A stretch of DNA of 64,000 bases from Pseudomonas protegens (lineage in GTDB: Bacteria > Pseudomonadota > Gammaproteobacteria > Pseudomonadales > Pseudomonadaceae), in assembly GCF_013407925.2 (NCBI RefSeq), contig NZ_CP060201.1:6123001-6187000 (forward strand), read 5' to 3'. Position numbers and translations under genes: made by a program. Below are positions 50,405 to 61,243 of the stretch, in pieces (the stretch's first letter is position 1; each line of letters opens with the position of its first letter). The notes under the pieces were generated by a model, which was not told the origin of the DNA, made no database searches, and was given only the letters and a program-made list of their open reading frames with translations.

Positions 50405-52045
50405 TCACGGCCGACACTCGCGCAGCTGCCAGCCGCGGGCTGACCATTGCCACTCATGGGTCGGCGCCAGGGCCCGGAGAAAGGCCTCATCGTGGGAGGC
50501 CACCACTAGCGCGCCGGGAAAGTCCCGCAGCGCTTGCTCAAAGGCCTGTACCGACTCCAGGTCCAGGTGGTTGGTGGGCTCATCGAGCAGCAACAGCTGC
50601 GCCGGGTTGCCGGCCCACAACGCCAGCGCCAGGGCCGCCTTCAAGCGTTCGCCGCCGCTGAGCAGGGCGCAGGGTTGCTGCACCCGACGGGCATCGAGCT
50701 GCAACCGCGCCAGCCAGGTGCGCAAGGTGCTTTCCTCCAGGGGCGTGGCGCCGCCATGCAACTGCGCGAGCAGCGAGTGCTCGGCGGCCAATTGCCACAG
50801 GTGCTGATCCAGATAGGCGCTGGCCACCGCCACCCGGCAGTGGCCACTGAGCGGCTGCAGGTACCCGGCCAGCATCTTCAGCAAGGTGGATTTTCCGCAA
50901 CCGTTGGGACCGACCAGGGCGATGCGTGCCGGACCGCTGAGGTTGGCGGTGAGATAGGTCGCCGGCGACCCGCTGTCCAGCCAGGGCAGTTGCGCCCGCT
51001 GCAGGTTGAACAACGTCTGGCCGGCCGCCAGGCGGGTTTCGGGCAGGCTGAGCAGGGTCGGCTGCTCAGGGGCGACCCGGGCGTAGGCCTCGCGAACCTG
51101 TTGGTCGAGGGCGCTTTTGTGGCCCTGATGCTGGTGCCGCACCTGGCCCATGATGTCGCGGGCGGCGCCGAGTATCTTGGCCCGTTCAAAGCTGGAGATA
51201 TTGGCGGTCTTGGCGTGCTTGCGCGAAGCCGCGGCATGGCGCTGGATGGTGTCGTGCTCGCGCTGCAGGCGCTTGTGCTCGCGACTGCGTTGGGTGCGCG
51301 CCTGTTCCAGGGTCGCCTGGGCAGCATGTTCATGGGCCTGGCGCTGGGCCTGGAACAGCGCGTAGTTGCCGCCGTAGACCCGGGCGCCCTGGGGGCCGAG
51401 TTCGACGATGCGCTGCACCTGCATCAGCAACGGGCGGTCATGGCTGACCAGAATCAGTCCGCCGCGCCAGTGTTGCAGTTGCTCCATCAACCAATGGCGT
51501 CCGGCCCGGTCCAGGTGGTTGCTGGGTTCGTCAAGCAACAGCAAGTCGGCGTCGCTGAGCAGAGCGCCGATCAGCACCACCCGGGCCAGTTGCCCGCCGC
51601 TCAAGGTCGTGGCCGGATCTTCCGGTTGCAGTCGTTCCAGGCCGGCTTGATCCAGGGCCTGACGCAGGCGCTCGGCCAGGTCCCAGCGGCCATCGACGTG
51701 TTGCCAATCCTCCGCGGTCGCGGTGCCGGCCGCCAGGCGTTGCAGGGCGTGCAGGGCTGCGGCCAGCCCGGCGACCTCGGCCAGCGTCTGCCGCGCTGCC
51801 GGTCGCGGGTCCTGGGGCACATGGGTCAGGCGGGCCGAGCACTGGACGCTGCCCGAAGAGGGTTGCAGTTCGCCGGCGATCAGGCGCAGCAGCAGGGATT
51901 TGCCCACGCCATTGCGCCCGACTATGGCCGTGGGCAGGCCATCGAAACTCAGGTTCAGGGCATCGAACAGGGTGTCGCCATGGGCGAATTGATAAGTCAG
52001 CCGGTTCAGTGAAACCAGCGCAGGCAGCCGTTTGACGTGAGTCAT
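50405..52045 (-). CDS. ABC-F family ATPase
   Basis: A 546-residue protein from MTHVKRLPALVSLNRL. It contains two ABC domains and no membrane helices. The first has GRNGVGKSLLLRLIAGEL (Walker A), TTLSGGQLARVVLIGALL (signature) and LLLLDEPSNHLD. The second has GPNGCGKSTLLKMLAGYL, LLSGGERLKAALALALW and LLLLDEPTNHLD. A basic helical linker lies between. ABC-F proteins act on ribosomes in translation or antibiotic protection; this one is not clearly EttA, Uup or YheS. Confidence 0.85.
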   Translation of the reverse strand: MTHVKRLPALVSLNRLTYQFAHGDTLFDALNLSFDGLPTAIVGRNGVGKSLLLRLIAGELQPSSGSVQCSARLTHVPQDPRPAARQTLAEVAGLAAALHALQRLAAGTATAEDWQHVDGRWDLAERLRQALDQAGLERLQPEDPATTLSGGQLARVVLIGALLSDADLLLLDEPSNHLDRAGRHWLMEQLQHWRGGLILVSHDRPLLMQVQRIVELGPQGARVYGGNYALFQAQRQAHEHAAQATLEQARTQRSREHKRLQREHDTIQRHAAASRKHAKTANISSFERAKILGAARDIMGQVRHQHQGHKSALDQQVREAYARVAPEQPTLLSLPETRLAAGQTLFNLQRAQLPWLDSGSPATYLTANLSGPARIALVGPNGCGKSTLLKMLAGYLQPLSGHCRVAVASAYLDQHLWQLAAEHSLLAQLHGGATPLEESTLRTWLARLQLDARRVQQPCALLSGGERLKAALALALWAGNPAQLLLLDEPTNHLDLESVQAFEQALRDFPGALVVASHDEAFLRALAPTHEWQWSARGWQLRECRP

Positions 52046-52212
52046 CAGCACCTCCGAAAAATGTGGCAACAGACCAACGAGCGCGGTTGAAGGGCTCGTC
52101 GCGGATACATTTTGGAAGGCTTAGTTGTTCACGTCGGCAATCGTCCTGGGACGGCAAGGAAGGCGCGCAGCCTAACGCCGGACCCGGGGCCCTGGCAAGG
52201 GCGCTGATGGCT

Positions 52213-53295
52213 TCAAGCCAGAACCGCCACCGCCTTGATCTGGGCCCAGAGCTGCTGGCCGGGATGCAGGTCGAGCTGATCCCGGGAGTAACGGGTGATG
52301 CGCGCCAGCAGCGGCGTGCCCGCCGCGTCCAGGCGCACCAGGACGTGGGCGGCGTTGTCGGCGGGGATCTCTTCGCGCACGGTCACCGGCAGGCGGTTGA
52401 GGATACTGCTGCGTTCGCCGGCCTGTAGGCTCAGGCTGACGTCCCGGGCCTGGATCTTGAAACGCAGGGCCTTGCCCTGGGCCAGCGGACCGTGGGTCAC
52501 GCGTACCTGCAATGGGCTGTCGGGCAGTTGCAGGGTCAGCAGTTGATAGCTCGGGTCGTAGTGGTTGACCCGGCCCTCGACCACCACGCCGGCATCGTCG
52601 CCCAGGGCCAGGGGCAGGTCCAGGCGTGCCAGGGTCTGGCCGATGGGGCCGCTGGCCAGGGCGCGGCCCGCGCTGAGCAGGACGATGTAGTCGGCCAGGC
52701 GTGCCACTTCGTCCTGGGAGTGACTGACGTAGAGCACCGGGATATCCAGTTCGTCGTGCAGGCGCTCCAGGTAAGGCAGGATTTCGCCCTTGCGTTTGGA
52801 GTCCAGGGCCGCCAGGGGCTCGTCCATCAGCAGCAAGCGCGGGCTGGTGAGCAAGGCCCGGGCGATGCCGATGCGCTGGCGCTCGCCGCCCGAGAGGTGC
52901 TGTGGATGGCGCTGCAGCAAATGGCCGATGCCCAGCAGCTCGGTGGCCTGGGCCATGTCCACCCGGCGCTGCGTCTTGGGGATGCGGCGCAGGCCGAACT
53001 CCAGGTTGGCCTGCACCGACAGGTGGGCAAACAGACTGGCCTCCTGGAACACATAGCCCAGGGAGCGCTTGTGCGGTGGGACGAACAGCCGTTGCCGGCT
53101 GTCCTGCCAGACCTCGTCGTTGATCTGGATGCGCCCGCGCCCGGCCTTTTCCAGGCCGGCGATGCAGCGCAGGCAGGTGGTCTTGCCGGATCCGGAGTGG
53201 CCATAGAGCGCGGTGACCCCACGGCCCGGCAGTTGCAGGTCCAGGTCCAGGTCGAAGTCCTGGTAGTCCAGGTGCAGCTTGATGTGCAGGCTCAT
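52213..53295 (-). CDS. modC: molybdate ABC transporter ATPase ModC
   Basis: A 360-residue protein. [20 protein letters not shown] (Walker A), [17 protein letters not shown] (signature) and [12 protein letters not shown] (Walker B) form the ATPase. The C-terminal 140 residues carry a TOBE/MOP domain ([20 protein letters not shown]) that binds oxyanion and couples to demand. Three bases separate it from modB. Confidence 0.93.
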   Translation of the reverse strand: MSLHIKLHLDYQDFDLDLDLQLPGRGVTALYGHSGSGKTTCLRCIAGLEKAGRGRIQINDEVWQDSRQRLFVPPHKRSLGYVFQEASLFAHLSVQANLEFGLRRIPKTQRRVDMAQATELLGIGHLLQRHPQHLSGGERQRIGIARALLTSPRLLLMDEPLAALDSKRKGEILPYLERLHDELDIPVLYVSHSQDEVARLADYIVLLSAGRALASGPIGQTLARLDLPLALGDDAGVVVEGRVNHYDPSYQLLTLQLPDSPLQVRVTHGPLAQGKALRFKIQARDVSLSLQAGERSSILNRLPVTVREEIPADNAAHVLVRLDAAGTPLLARITRYSRDQLDLHPGQQLWAQIKAVAVLA

Positions 53296-53298
53296 GGC

Positions 53299-53979
53299 TC
53301 AGCTCCAGCCGGCTTTGGTCTTGCGGCTGGAATACAGCGCCAGCAGCACCAGGAACGAGAACACCAGCATGGCTCCGGCCAGCCAGTGGGCCTGGGCATA
53401 CTCCATGGCCTCGACGTGGTCGTAGATCTGTACCGACACCACCCGGGTCTTGTCGGGAATGTTGCCGCCGATCATCAGCACCACGCCGAACTCGCCGACG
53501 GTGTGGGCAAAGCCGAGGATCGAGGCGGTGATGAAGCCCGGCCGCGCCAGGGGCAGGATCACCGTGAAAAAACTGTCCCAAGGGCCGGCGCGCAAGGTGG
53601 CGGCGACCTCCAGCGGGCGACTGCCGATGGCGGAAAAGGCGTTTTGCAGCGGTTGCACGACGAAGGGCATGGAATAGATCACCGAGCCCAGCACCAGGCC
53701 GCTGAAACTGAAGGTCAGGGTGCCCAATCCGAGGGATTGGGTGAGCTGGCCGAAAAAGCCGTTGGGCCCCAGGGCCAGCAGCAGGTAGAAACCGATCACC
53801 GTGGGGGGCAGCACCAGGGGCAGGGCCACCACCGCACCGACCGGCCCGCGCAGCCAGGAACGGGTGCGCGACAGCCACAGGGCAATCGGAGTGCCGACCA
53901 CCAGCAGGATCAGCGTGGTCAGGGACGCCAGCTTCAGGGTCAGCCAGATGGCGGAAAAATCGGCACTCGACAGGCTCAT
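53299..53979 (-). CDS. modB: molybdate ABC transporter permease ModB
   Basis: A 226-residue protein with five membrane helices and the coupling loop [20 protein letters not shown] that contacts ModC (EAA motif). [20 protein letters not shown] is a typical ModB motif. Lies between modA and modC with almost no gaps. Confidence 0.93.
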   Translation of the reverse strand: MSLSSADFSAIWLTLKLASLTTLILLVVGTPIALWLSRTRSWLRGPVGAVVALPLVLPPTVIGFYLLLALGPNGFFGQLTQSLGLGTLTFSFSGLVLGSVIYSMPFVVQPLQNAFSAIGSRPLEVAATLRAGPWDSFFTVILPLARPGFITASILGFAHTVGEFGVVLMIGGNIPDKTRVVSVQIYDHVEAMEYAQAHWLAGAMLVFSFLVLLALYSSRKTKAGWS

Positions 53980-55985
<2,006 letters not shown>

Positions 55986-56176
55986 GTGCAAGGGTTCTCC
56001 GTCGGCAGGATTGGGCGAGGCGCCCCGGGGTTTTATCAGGCCAGGGCGTTGCGCGGCCAGCTGACTTTTCACTCCGGGCTCAATCGGGCGCCTCGACAAC
56101 CGATACAACCGCCGTGTCGACCACTGTCGGCGGCGTCTATCCGAGGCTAGACTGCGGCGGATATTTTTCCTCATCG

Positions 56177-56195
56177 CCCCCCCCCCAAAAAAAAA
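56177..56195 (+). repeat. poly-C(10)/poly-A(9) homopolymer pair
   Basis: Ten C followed directly by nine A, then GGAATG. It lies immediately before the ribosome site of the GyrI-like gene; slippage would change promoter or leader spacing. Homopolymer lengths are also prone to sequencing error. Confidence 0.8.
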
Positions 56196-56207
56196 GGAAT
56201 GCCGACC

Positions 56208-56696
56208 ATGGATGTAAAACTGCGCGAAGTCCTGCCCTTTAGCGTTGCCGGCCTGCAAGTACGGACCTGCAACGCGGCGGAGCAACAGGCGGACAGCGCC
56301 CGGATCGGGCCGATGTGGCAACGTTTTTATGTCGAAGACCTGTTCAACCAGATCACCTCGCGGCAAGCCGACTCGTTTGTCTATGGCGTGTATTCCAACT
56401 ACGAGTCCGATGCCTCCGGGGCCTTCGACGTGATGGCCGGGGTGGCGGTCAGTGGCGCCAGCGCCGATTACCCCAGTGTGCAGATCCAGGGCGGTGACTA
56501 CCTGGTGTTCAGCGCCCGGGGCGCGATGCCCGATTGCGTGATCCAGACCTGGGGCCTGATCTGGGCCTACTTTCAGGACAATCCCCAGGTCCGTCGTGCC
56601 TTCGCCACGGATTTCGAGGTCTATACCAGCCCTGACTCGGTGGCCATCTACATCGGCATTCAAGACTCGGGCAGCGCTTCGCGTTCCAGCAACTGA
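56208..56696 (+). CDS. GyrI-like effector-binding domain protein
   Basis: A 162-residue protein (MDVKLREVLPFSVAGLQVRT). I chose the ATG at 56208 since the AAGGA site is correctly spaced for it and too close for 56199. VYSNYESDASGAFDVMAGVA and GGDYLVFSARG followed by WAYFQDNPQVRRAFATDFEV match the GyrI/SbmC/AraC_E_bind fold, a small-molecule binder. Its end overlaps the end of ada by 37 bases on the opposite strand. Confidence 0.75.
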   Translation: MDVKLREVLPFSVAGLQVRTCNAAEQQADSARIGPMWQRFYVEDLFNQITSRQADSFVYGVYSNYESDASGAFDVMAGVAVSGASADYPSVQIQGGDYLVFSARGAMPDCVIQTWGLIWAYFQDNPQVRRAFATDFEVYTSPDSVAIYIGIQDSGSASRSSN

Positions 56697-57733
56697 CGCT
56701 TGCGCTCCACTCCCCAGCGGTAGCCGGAAAGGCTGCCGTCGCTGCGCACCACCCGGTGGCAGGGGATCGCCACTGCCAGGCTGTTGGCCGCGCAGGCCTG
56801 AGCCACCGCACGCATGGACTTGGGCGCGCCGATGCGCTGGGCGATCTCGGCGTAGCTGGCGGTGCTGCCGGCGGGAATGCTCTTGAGGGCCTGCCACACC
56901 CGTTCCTGGAACGCGGTACCGCGCAGGTCCAGGGGCAGATCCAGGCCGATGGCCGGCGCTTCGACAAAGCCCACCACCTGGGCCACCAGACGTTCGAAAT
57001 CCGCGTCGGCGCCCAACAGGTTGGCCCGGGGAAACTTGTCCTGCAGTTGCTCCACCAGCTGGTTGGGGTCGTCCCCCAGGAGGATGGCGCAGACCCCGCG
57101 CTCGCTCCGGGCCACCAGGATCGCACCCAGGGAGCACTGGCCCACGGCAAAGCGGATATCGGTGTTGGGGCCGCCGGCACGGTAATCGCTGGGTTTCATG
57201 CCCAGCAATTGGTCGGCCGCCTCATAGAAGCGGCTGTTGGAATTGAAGCCGGCGTCGTACAAGGCGTCGGTCACCGAGTGACCGTTCTCCAGGTGATGGC
57301 GGACTCTGCGCGAGCGCTGGGCGTTGGCGTAGCCCCGGGGCGTGAGTCCGGTGGCGGCCTTGAACACCCGGTGGAAGTGGTAGCTGCTCATGCCCGCGTG
57401 CTGTGCCAGTTGCTCCAGGCTGGGGACCGATTCGGCGCGCTCGATCTGCCGACAAGCCTCGGCCACCATCGCCGCATGCTGCGCCGCGATCTGGGTCTGG
57501 TCGCTGGCCTGGCGTTTGCTCGGCCGATAGCCTGCGGCTTCGGCCTGTTCGGCGCTGTCGAAGAACTCGACGTTTTCTGCCTTCGGCAGTCGCGACAGGC
57601 TGCTGGGGCGGCAGTACACGCCGGTGGTGCGCACGGCGTAGACGAAGCTGGCATCGGCGCTGGCGTCGCGCTTGAGCACGGCCTGCCAGCGTGGGTCCTG
57701 TTCGATGCGCTGTTTGCGCGATGGGGCATTCAT
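56660..57733 (-). CDS. ada: Ada-type regulator/O6-methylguanine-DNA methyltransferase with degenerate zinc site
   Basis: A 357-residue protein from MNAPSRKQRIEQDPRWQAVL. The N-terminal Ada domain keeps one cysteine (TGVYCRPSSLSR, C41, equivalent to E. coli C38), but positions equivalent to C42, C69 and C72 are Ser45, Ser72 and Gln75 (GYRPSKRQ). The AraC-type HTH (LEQLAQHAGMSSYHFHRVFK) and the methyltransferase domain with the active cysteine (AVAIPCHRVVRSDGSLSGYR) are intact. It should repair O6-methylguanine; sensing of methylphosphotriesters through the zinc site is probably lost or altered. Follows alkB by 85 bases on the same strand. Confidence 0.85.
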   Translation of the reverse strand: MNAPSRKQRIEQDPRWQAVLKRDASADASFVYAVRTTGVYCRPSSLSRLPKAENVEFFDSAEQAEAAGYRPSKRQASDQTQIAAQHAAMVAEACRQIERAESVPSLEQLAQHAGMSSYHFHRVFKAATGLTPRGYANAQRSRRVRHHLENGHSVTDALYDAGFNSNSRFYEAADQLLGMKPSDYRAGGPNTDIRFAVGQCSLGAILVARSERGVCAILLGDDPNQLVEQLQDKFPRANLLGADADFERLVAQVVGFVEAPAIGLDLPLDLRGTAFQERVWQALKSIPAGSTASYAEIAQRIGAPKSMRAVAQACAANSLAVAIPCHRVVRSDGSLSGYRWGVERKRQLLEREALPES

Positions 57734-57818
57734 GATCGGTCCTCGGCTGGGCGTGGCGGCCAGATTAGCCGCCCGGGGGCGGCCCGGCACTCCGTGGCTT
57801 GCGCTGGAATTCCCGCGT

Positions 57819-58499
57819 TCACCCGGCATGGCGAAAGGTCAGGTTGATCCGCTGTCGGCCAAGCTCTGGGTGAGTACCGTCCTTGAGCGGCAGCACCCCG
57901 TGATAGCGCAGGCGGTCCACGCCGCCCCAGACCACCACGTCAGCGTGCAGCAGTGGCACCCGCAGGCTCCGGTCGCTGCGCTGCTGGCCGCCAAACAGGA
58001 AGATCGCCGGCAGCCCCAGGGACAGGGAAACGATGGGGGCGCTGAAGTCGCGTTCGTTCTTGTCCTGGTGCAGGGACATTTTGGCCCCGGGGCGGTAGCA
58101 GTTGATCAGGCAGGAGTCGGGATTGAAGTCGTTGAAGCCGGCGGCTTGCGCCGCGTGCTCGGCCAGTTGCCGGAACACCTCCGGCATCGCCGGCCAGGGC
58201 CGCAGGCTCTGCGGGTCGATGGCGCTGTAGCGGTAGCCGTGGCGGTCGGTGGTCCAGCCCAGCGCGCCGCAACTGCTCAAGCCGACGGACATGGTATGGC
58301 CGCCCGGCGTCAGCATCTGGCGAAAGGGTGCCGCCGCCAGCACTTCGTCGAGCCTGGGCAGCAGGCGCTCGATCCAGGGCAGGGCAAAGCCGCGCAGGAC
58401 CAGGGCCTGGGGGCCCAGTACCTCGGTGCGTGGCGGCTGCTGCAGGTCGCTTTCGGCAAAGAGCCCGAGATTGGCCGGGGCGTCTGGGTTACAAGGCAT
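57819..58499 (-). CDS. alkB: AlkB-type DNA dealkylase
   Basis: A 226-residue 2-oxoglutarate/iron dioxygenase. Iron ligands are His and Asp of MSLHQDKNERDF and His of LRYHGVLPL; RINLTFRHAG carries the arginines for 2-oxoglutarate. LSSCGALGWTTDRHGYRYS is the nucleotide lid. It oxidatively removes methyl groups from 1-methyladenine and 3-methylcytosine. Its start overlaps the end of the upstream oxygenase gene by 11 bases. Confidence 0.92.
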   Translation of the reverse strand: MPCNPDAPANLGLFAESDLQQPPRTEVLGPQALVLRGFALPWIERLLPRLDEVLAAAPFRQMLTPGGHTMSVGLSSCGALGWTTDRHGYRYSAIDPQSLRPWPAMPEVFRQLAEHAAQAAGFNDFNPDSCLINCYRPGAKMSLHQDKNERDFSAPIVSLSLGLPAIFLFGGQQRSDRSLRVPLLHADVVVWGGVDRLRYHGVLPLKDGTHPELGRQRINLTFRHAG

Positions 58500-59205
58500 C
58501 GTGAAAGATCACTCCAAGGGTGTGGCGCTGGCCGCTGTGCACGCGGCTGACCCCGTGGCGCAGAGTCACCCGATAATGCCCGCGCGCGCCTTTTACCGGC
58601 CGATGATGCACGGCGAAAAGCAGCCCATCACCTTGCTTCAGACCAATGACCTGTGGCCGCGATTGCATGCGCGGGCGCTGCTCGGTGAGCACCAGTTCGC
58701 CGCCGGTGAAGTCGGTTCCCGGCCGGGACAGCATGAACACCGCCTGCAGGGGAAACACCTGCTCGCCATACAGATCCTGATGCAGGCAGTTGTAGTCCTC
58801 GGGGCCGTATTGCAGCAACAGCGGCGTAGGGCGCGACTGGCCGGCGGCGTGACAGCGCTGGATGAATGCCGAATGTTCCGCCGGGTAACGCACGTCGATG
58901 TTCATGCTCTGGTTCCAGCGGTTGGCCTGCTCCACCAGATGGGGATAGAGCTGCTGGCGCAGTTGAGCCACCGGCTCGGGCAGCGGATAGCCAAAGTACT
59001 GGTACTGACCGCGACCAAAACCATGGCGGGCCATCAGCACTTTCGCGCGGAACAGTTCGGGCTGCGGATACAGCGCGCGGAGGGCCTGGCACTGCTGGGG
59101 CGTCAGCAGGCCTTCGAGGCGGGCGCAGCCGTCCTGGTCCAGGGCCTGCGCGATGCGGGCCCAGTCCAGTTGTTGCAGACGCAGGTGCAGCGAGGAAGCG
59201 GGCAT
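58489..59205 (-). CDS. 2OG-Fe(II) oxygenase co-transcribed with alkB
   Basis: A 238-residue protein from MPASSLHLRLQQLDWARIAQ at 59205. NCLHQDLYGEQVFPLQAVF supplies His and Asp ligands, GQRHTLGVIFHDAL the distal His and the basic/2OG end. It is of the prolyl-4-hydroxylase-like class and resembles proteins found next to alkB in several proteobacteria. Substrate unknown; the overlap with alkB suggests a role in the alkylation response. Confidence 0.8.
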   Translation of the reverse strand: MPASSLHLRLQQLDWARIAQALDQDGCARLEGLLTPQQCQALRALYPQPELFRAKVLMARHGFGRGQYQYFGYPLPEPVAQLRQQLYPHLVEQANRWNQSMNIDVRYPAEHSAFIQRCHAAGQSRPTPLLLQYGPEDYNCLHQDLYGEQVFPLQAVFMLSRPGTDFTGGELVLTEQRPRMQSRPQVIGLKQGDGLLFAVHHRPVKGARGHYRVTLRHGVSRVHSGQRHTLGVIFHDAL

Positions 59206-59302
59206 GGCGCAAGTGTCCTGGGGCAGTAAGATCCCGGGCAGTCTGGGGCTCGGCTGTCCAGTACGCACTCCGCTGCTTGCGCTCGAATCCGGGGTGGGGG
59301 AG

Positions 59303-59473
59303 TTACAGGGCCTTGCTGACGTTGACGTCGCTGATCACGTCGTCGGACTGACCATGCAGGGCTTCCAGGGCGGCCAGGGCTTCTTCCTGGGTGCCGTTTT
59401 CCAGCTGGGCGAATTCGAAGCGGCGCTCGCCGTTGAGCTTGTATTTGATGACGTACTTGGTGGTCTGGGGCAC
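59303..59473 (-). CDS. small hypothetical protein
   Basis: A 56-residue protein with a GTG start at 59473 behind AGGT (VPQTTKYVIKYKLNGERRFE). A beta-strand start and an acidic helical end. The frame continues further upstream but without a ribosome site. It follows the DUF1883 gene by 32 bases on the same strand. No family recognised. Confidence 0.55.
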   Translation of the reverse strand: MPQTTKYVIKYKLNGERRFEFAQLENGTQEEALAALEALHGQSDDVISDVNVSKAL

Positions 59474-59505
59474 GGGATTACCTGTTGTCGCAGAGGGGCG
59501 GTGGC

Positions 59506-59808
59506 TTAACGCAGTTTCGAGCTGGAACGGCGAATGATGCGGATCGAGTGGCTCAGGTTCGGCTTGCGGGTCACGCTGATCGGGCGCCGGTTGACGGTGT
59601 CGATGGTGATGTTCCAGAAGCCGGTGCTGGGTGCGGTGATCTTCGCCGGAAACTTGTCGAAAGCGCCGCCGTGATAGGTGTGGCGGCCGCCATTCTTGAA
59701 GCTGCGGAAGTTGGCGTCGCTCATCAGGCGAATGTTGCAGACCTGGGAGCATTCGATGACGACGATATCGTCTTCGTTCAGGTGCTCGCGCTGGTGGATG
59801 AATTTCAT
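59506..59808 (-). CDS. DUF1883-domain protein
   Basis: A 100-residue protein. MKFIHQREHLNEDDIVVIEC, RLMSDANFRSFKNGGRHTYH and PSTGFWNITIDT match the DUF1883 pattern, a small beta-barrel-like domain sometimes fused to TIR domains. Function unknown. Confidence 0.75.
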   Translation of the reverse strand: MKFIHQREHLNEDDIVVIECSQVCNIRLMSDANFRSFKNGGRHTYHGGAFDKFPAKITAPSTGFWNITIDTVNRRPISVTRKPNLSHSIRIIRRSSSKLR

Positions 59809-60019
59809 GGGCGCCTCCAGAAGGGCTATAGCTACAAAAAAACAAAACAGGTGCGTGGGCGATGGCGCAGTTTATCAGGCCCAACGGGGTATTATTCGGC
59901 CCCCGCGTCGCGGTTTGACAATTTAAAACAGTTATTTGGATTTTTATCGGCGATAAAGCCGTGCCTCCGGAGAAAAACAGCGCCGTTGCTGTCGGAGGGG
60001 CATTTATTGGAGGTTTGCT

Positions 60020-60370
60020 ATGAAACGCTGGGTGTGGATTGTGCTGTTGGCCATCAGTGGCTGTGCGACGGTTTCGGACATCAACCAGACGCCGCCGACC
60101 CTGAACGTCATCTCCGGCAAGAAGCCCCAGGAGTACGTCCAGTGCCTGAGCGGCAAGCTCTCCGGCAGTCGCGGTGCGTTGCAGGTCGAGCCGCACAAGA
60201 ACGGTTATCGCGTGCTAGTGCCCCAGACCCTGTCGTCGGCCCCGGCGGCGGTGTTCTACATCGATGAACGCTCCGGGGGCAGCAGCATCAAGCTGCATGA
60301 GCAGATGTCCAACAACCCCTTGCGGCCTCAGGACGTGCGCAAGGCGGGGGAGGCCTGCATCTCCGGTTGA
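60020..60370 (+). CDS. small lipoprotein
   Basis: A 116-residue protein: signal MKRWVWIVLLAISGCATVSD (lipobox ISGC), GGAGG site upstream. The mature region contains GKKPQEYVQCLSGKLSGSRG and PAAVFYIDERSGGSSIKL, a pattern common to small Pseudomonas envelope lipoproteins of unknown function. Confidence 0.65.
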   Translation: MKRWVWIVLLAISGCATVSDINQTPPTLNVISGKKPQEYVQCLSGKLSGSRGALQVEPHKNGYRVLVPQTLSSAPAAVFYIDERSGGSSIKLHEQMSNNPLRPQDVRKAGEACISG

Positions 60371-60592
60371 GCCTCCAGGCCCAGGCGCGTCCTGGCGTCC
60401 CTTGCGCGGATGCCGCAGGCGCTGGCCGGTGCAAACCTCCTCCCTGCCGGGCCGCGTCCGTCCAGTGCGACAGCGGCCAGCGTGCAGTGGCACAAGCAGC
60501 CATTTCGCATTGTCGCTGTGGATCTATTGCCCTACTATTTGTGCGCTTATACCGGCTGGGTCTAAGCATATAACTAGAATAATGGAGTGCAT

Positions 60593-61243
60593 ATGATCCC
60601 ACTGGATCGAATGTTATTGAGCGGCCTGATGCTGCTGTTTGTGCAATCTGCCTCTGCCGTCGACGGCCAGAAGGTGTTCACCCAGGGTGGCGCCCAGCCA
60701 GGGGCAACGGCCTGCCTGGCCTGTCACGGCGCTGATGCAATGGGGCTGGCGCCTGCCGGCTTTCCGCGTTTGGCGGGGTTGCCGGCGGGCTACCTGGCCA
60801 AGCAGTTGCACGACTTTCGCAGCGGCGCCCGCAGCAACCCGGTGATGCAGCCCCTGGCCAAGGCCTTGAGCGAAGAGGAAATCACCGCGGTCACCGCGAC
60901 CCTGGCGGCCATGCCCGGGCCACAGACCCCGCAGACCCTGCGCAGCCAGAGCACCCGCGGCGTTGGCGAACGCCTGGCCCTGCGCGGTGCCTGGGAGCGT
61001 CAGGTGCCCGAGTGCGTCAGTTGTCACGGGCCGGGTGGCGTCGGTGTGGGCGTGGCCTTTCCACCGCTTGCCGGACAGCCCGCCAGTTACCTGGTGGCTC
61101 AGTTGAACGCCTGGCGCGACGGCACTCGTCACAACGATCCCAATGACCTGATGGGGCATGTCGCCAAATCCCTGAGTGCCGACGAGGTCACGGCCGTGGC
61201 GGACTACTTTGCCCAACTGCAACCCCAGGAGGCGCGGCCATGA
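60593..61243 (+). CDS. tsdB: diheme cytochrome c, TsdB-like
   Basis: A 216-residue protein from MIPLDRMLLSGLMLLFVQSA with a GGAG site. Two heme sites: CLACHGADAMGLAP and CVSCHGPGGVGVGVA, in duplicated cytochrome c domains as in TsdB. It overlaps the next gene by four bases (ATGA). In Pseudomonas stutzeri TsdB lies directly before TsdA and accepts its electrons, and the same order is seen here. Confidence 0.75.
   Translation: MIPLDRMLLSGLMLLFVQSASAVDGQKVFTQGGAQPGATACLACHGADAMGLAPAGFPRLAGLPAGYLAKQLHDFRSGARSNPVMQPLAKALSEEEITAVTATLAAMPGPQTPQTLRSQSTRGVGERLALRGAWERQVPECVSCHGPGGVGVGVAFPPLAGQPASYLVAQLNAWRDGTRHNDPNDLMGHVAKSLSADEVTAVADYFAQLQPQEARP

Noticed and set aside
52172..53878. A 568-residue open frame overlapping modC and modB
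   Set aside because: It is a Pro/Arg/Gly-rich shadow of modC and modB in a high-GC region; both real genes have all family motifs.
55986..57137. Long 5' extension of the nitronate-monooxygenase frame
   Set aside because: It runs antisense-like through the GyrI and ada genes with no homology features; the barrel protein clearly starts at 55985.
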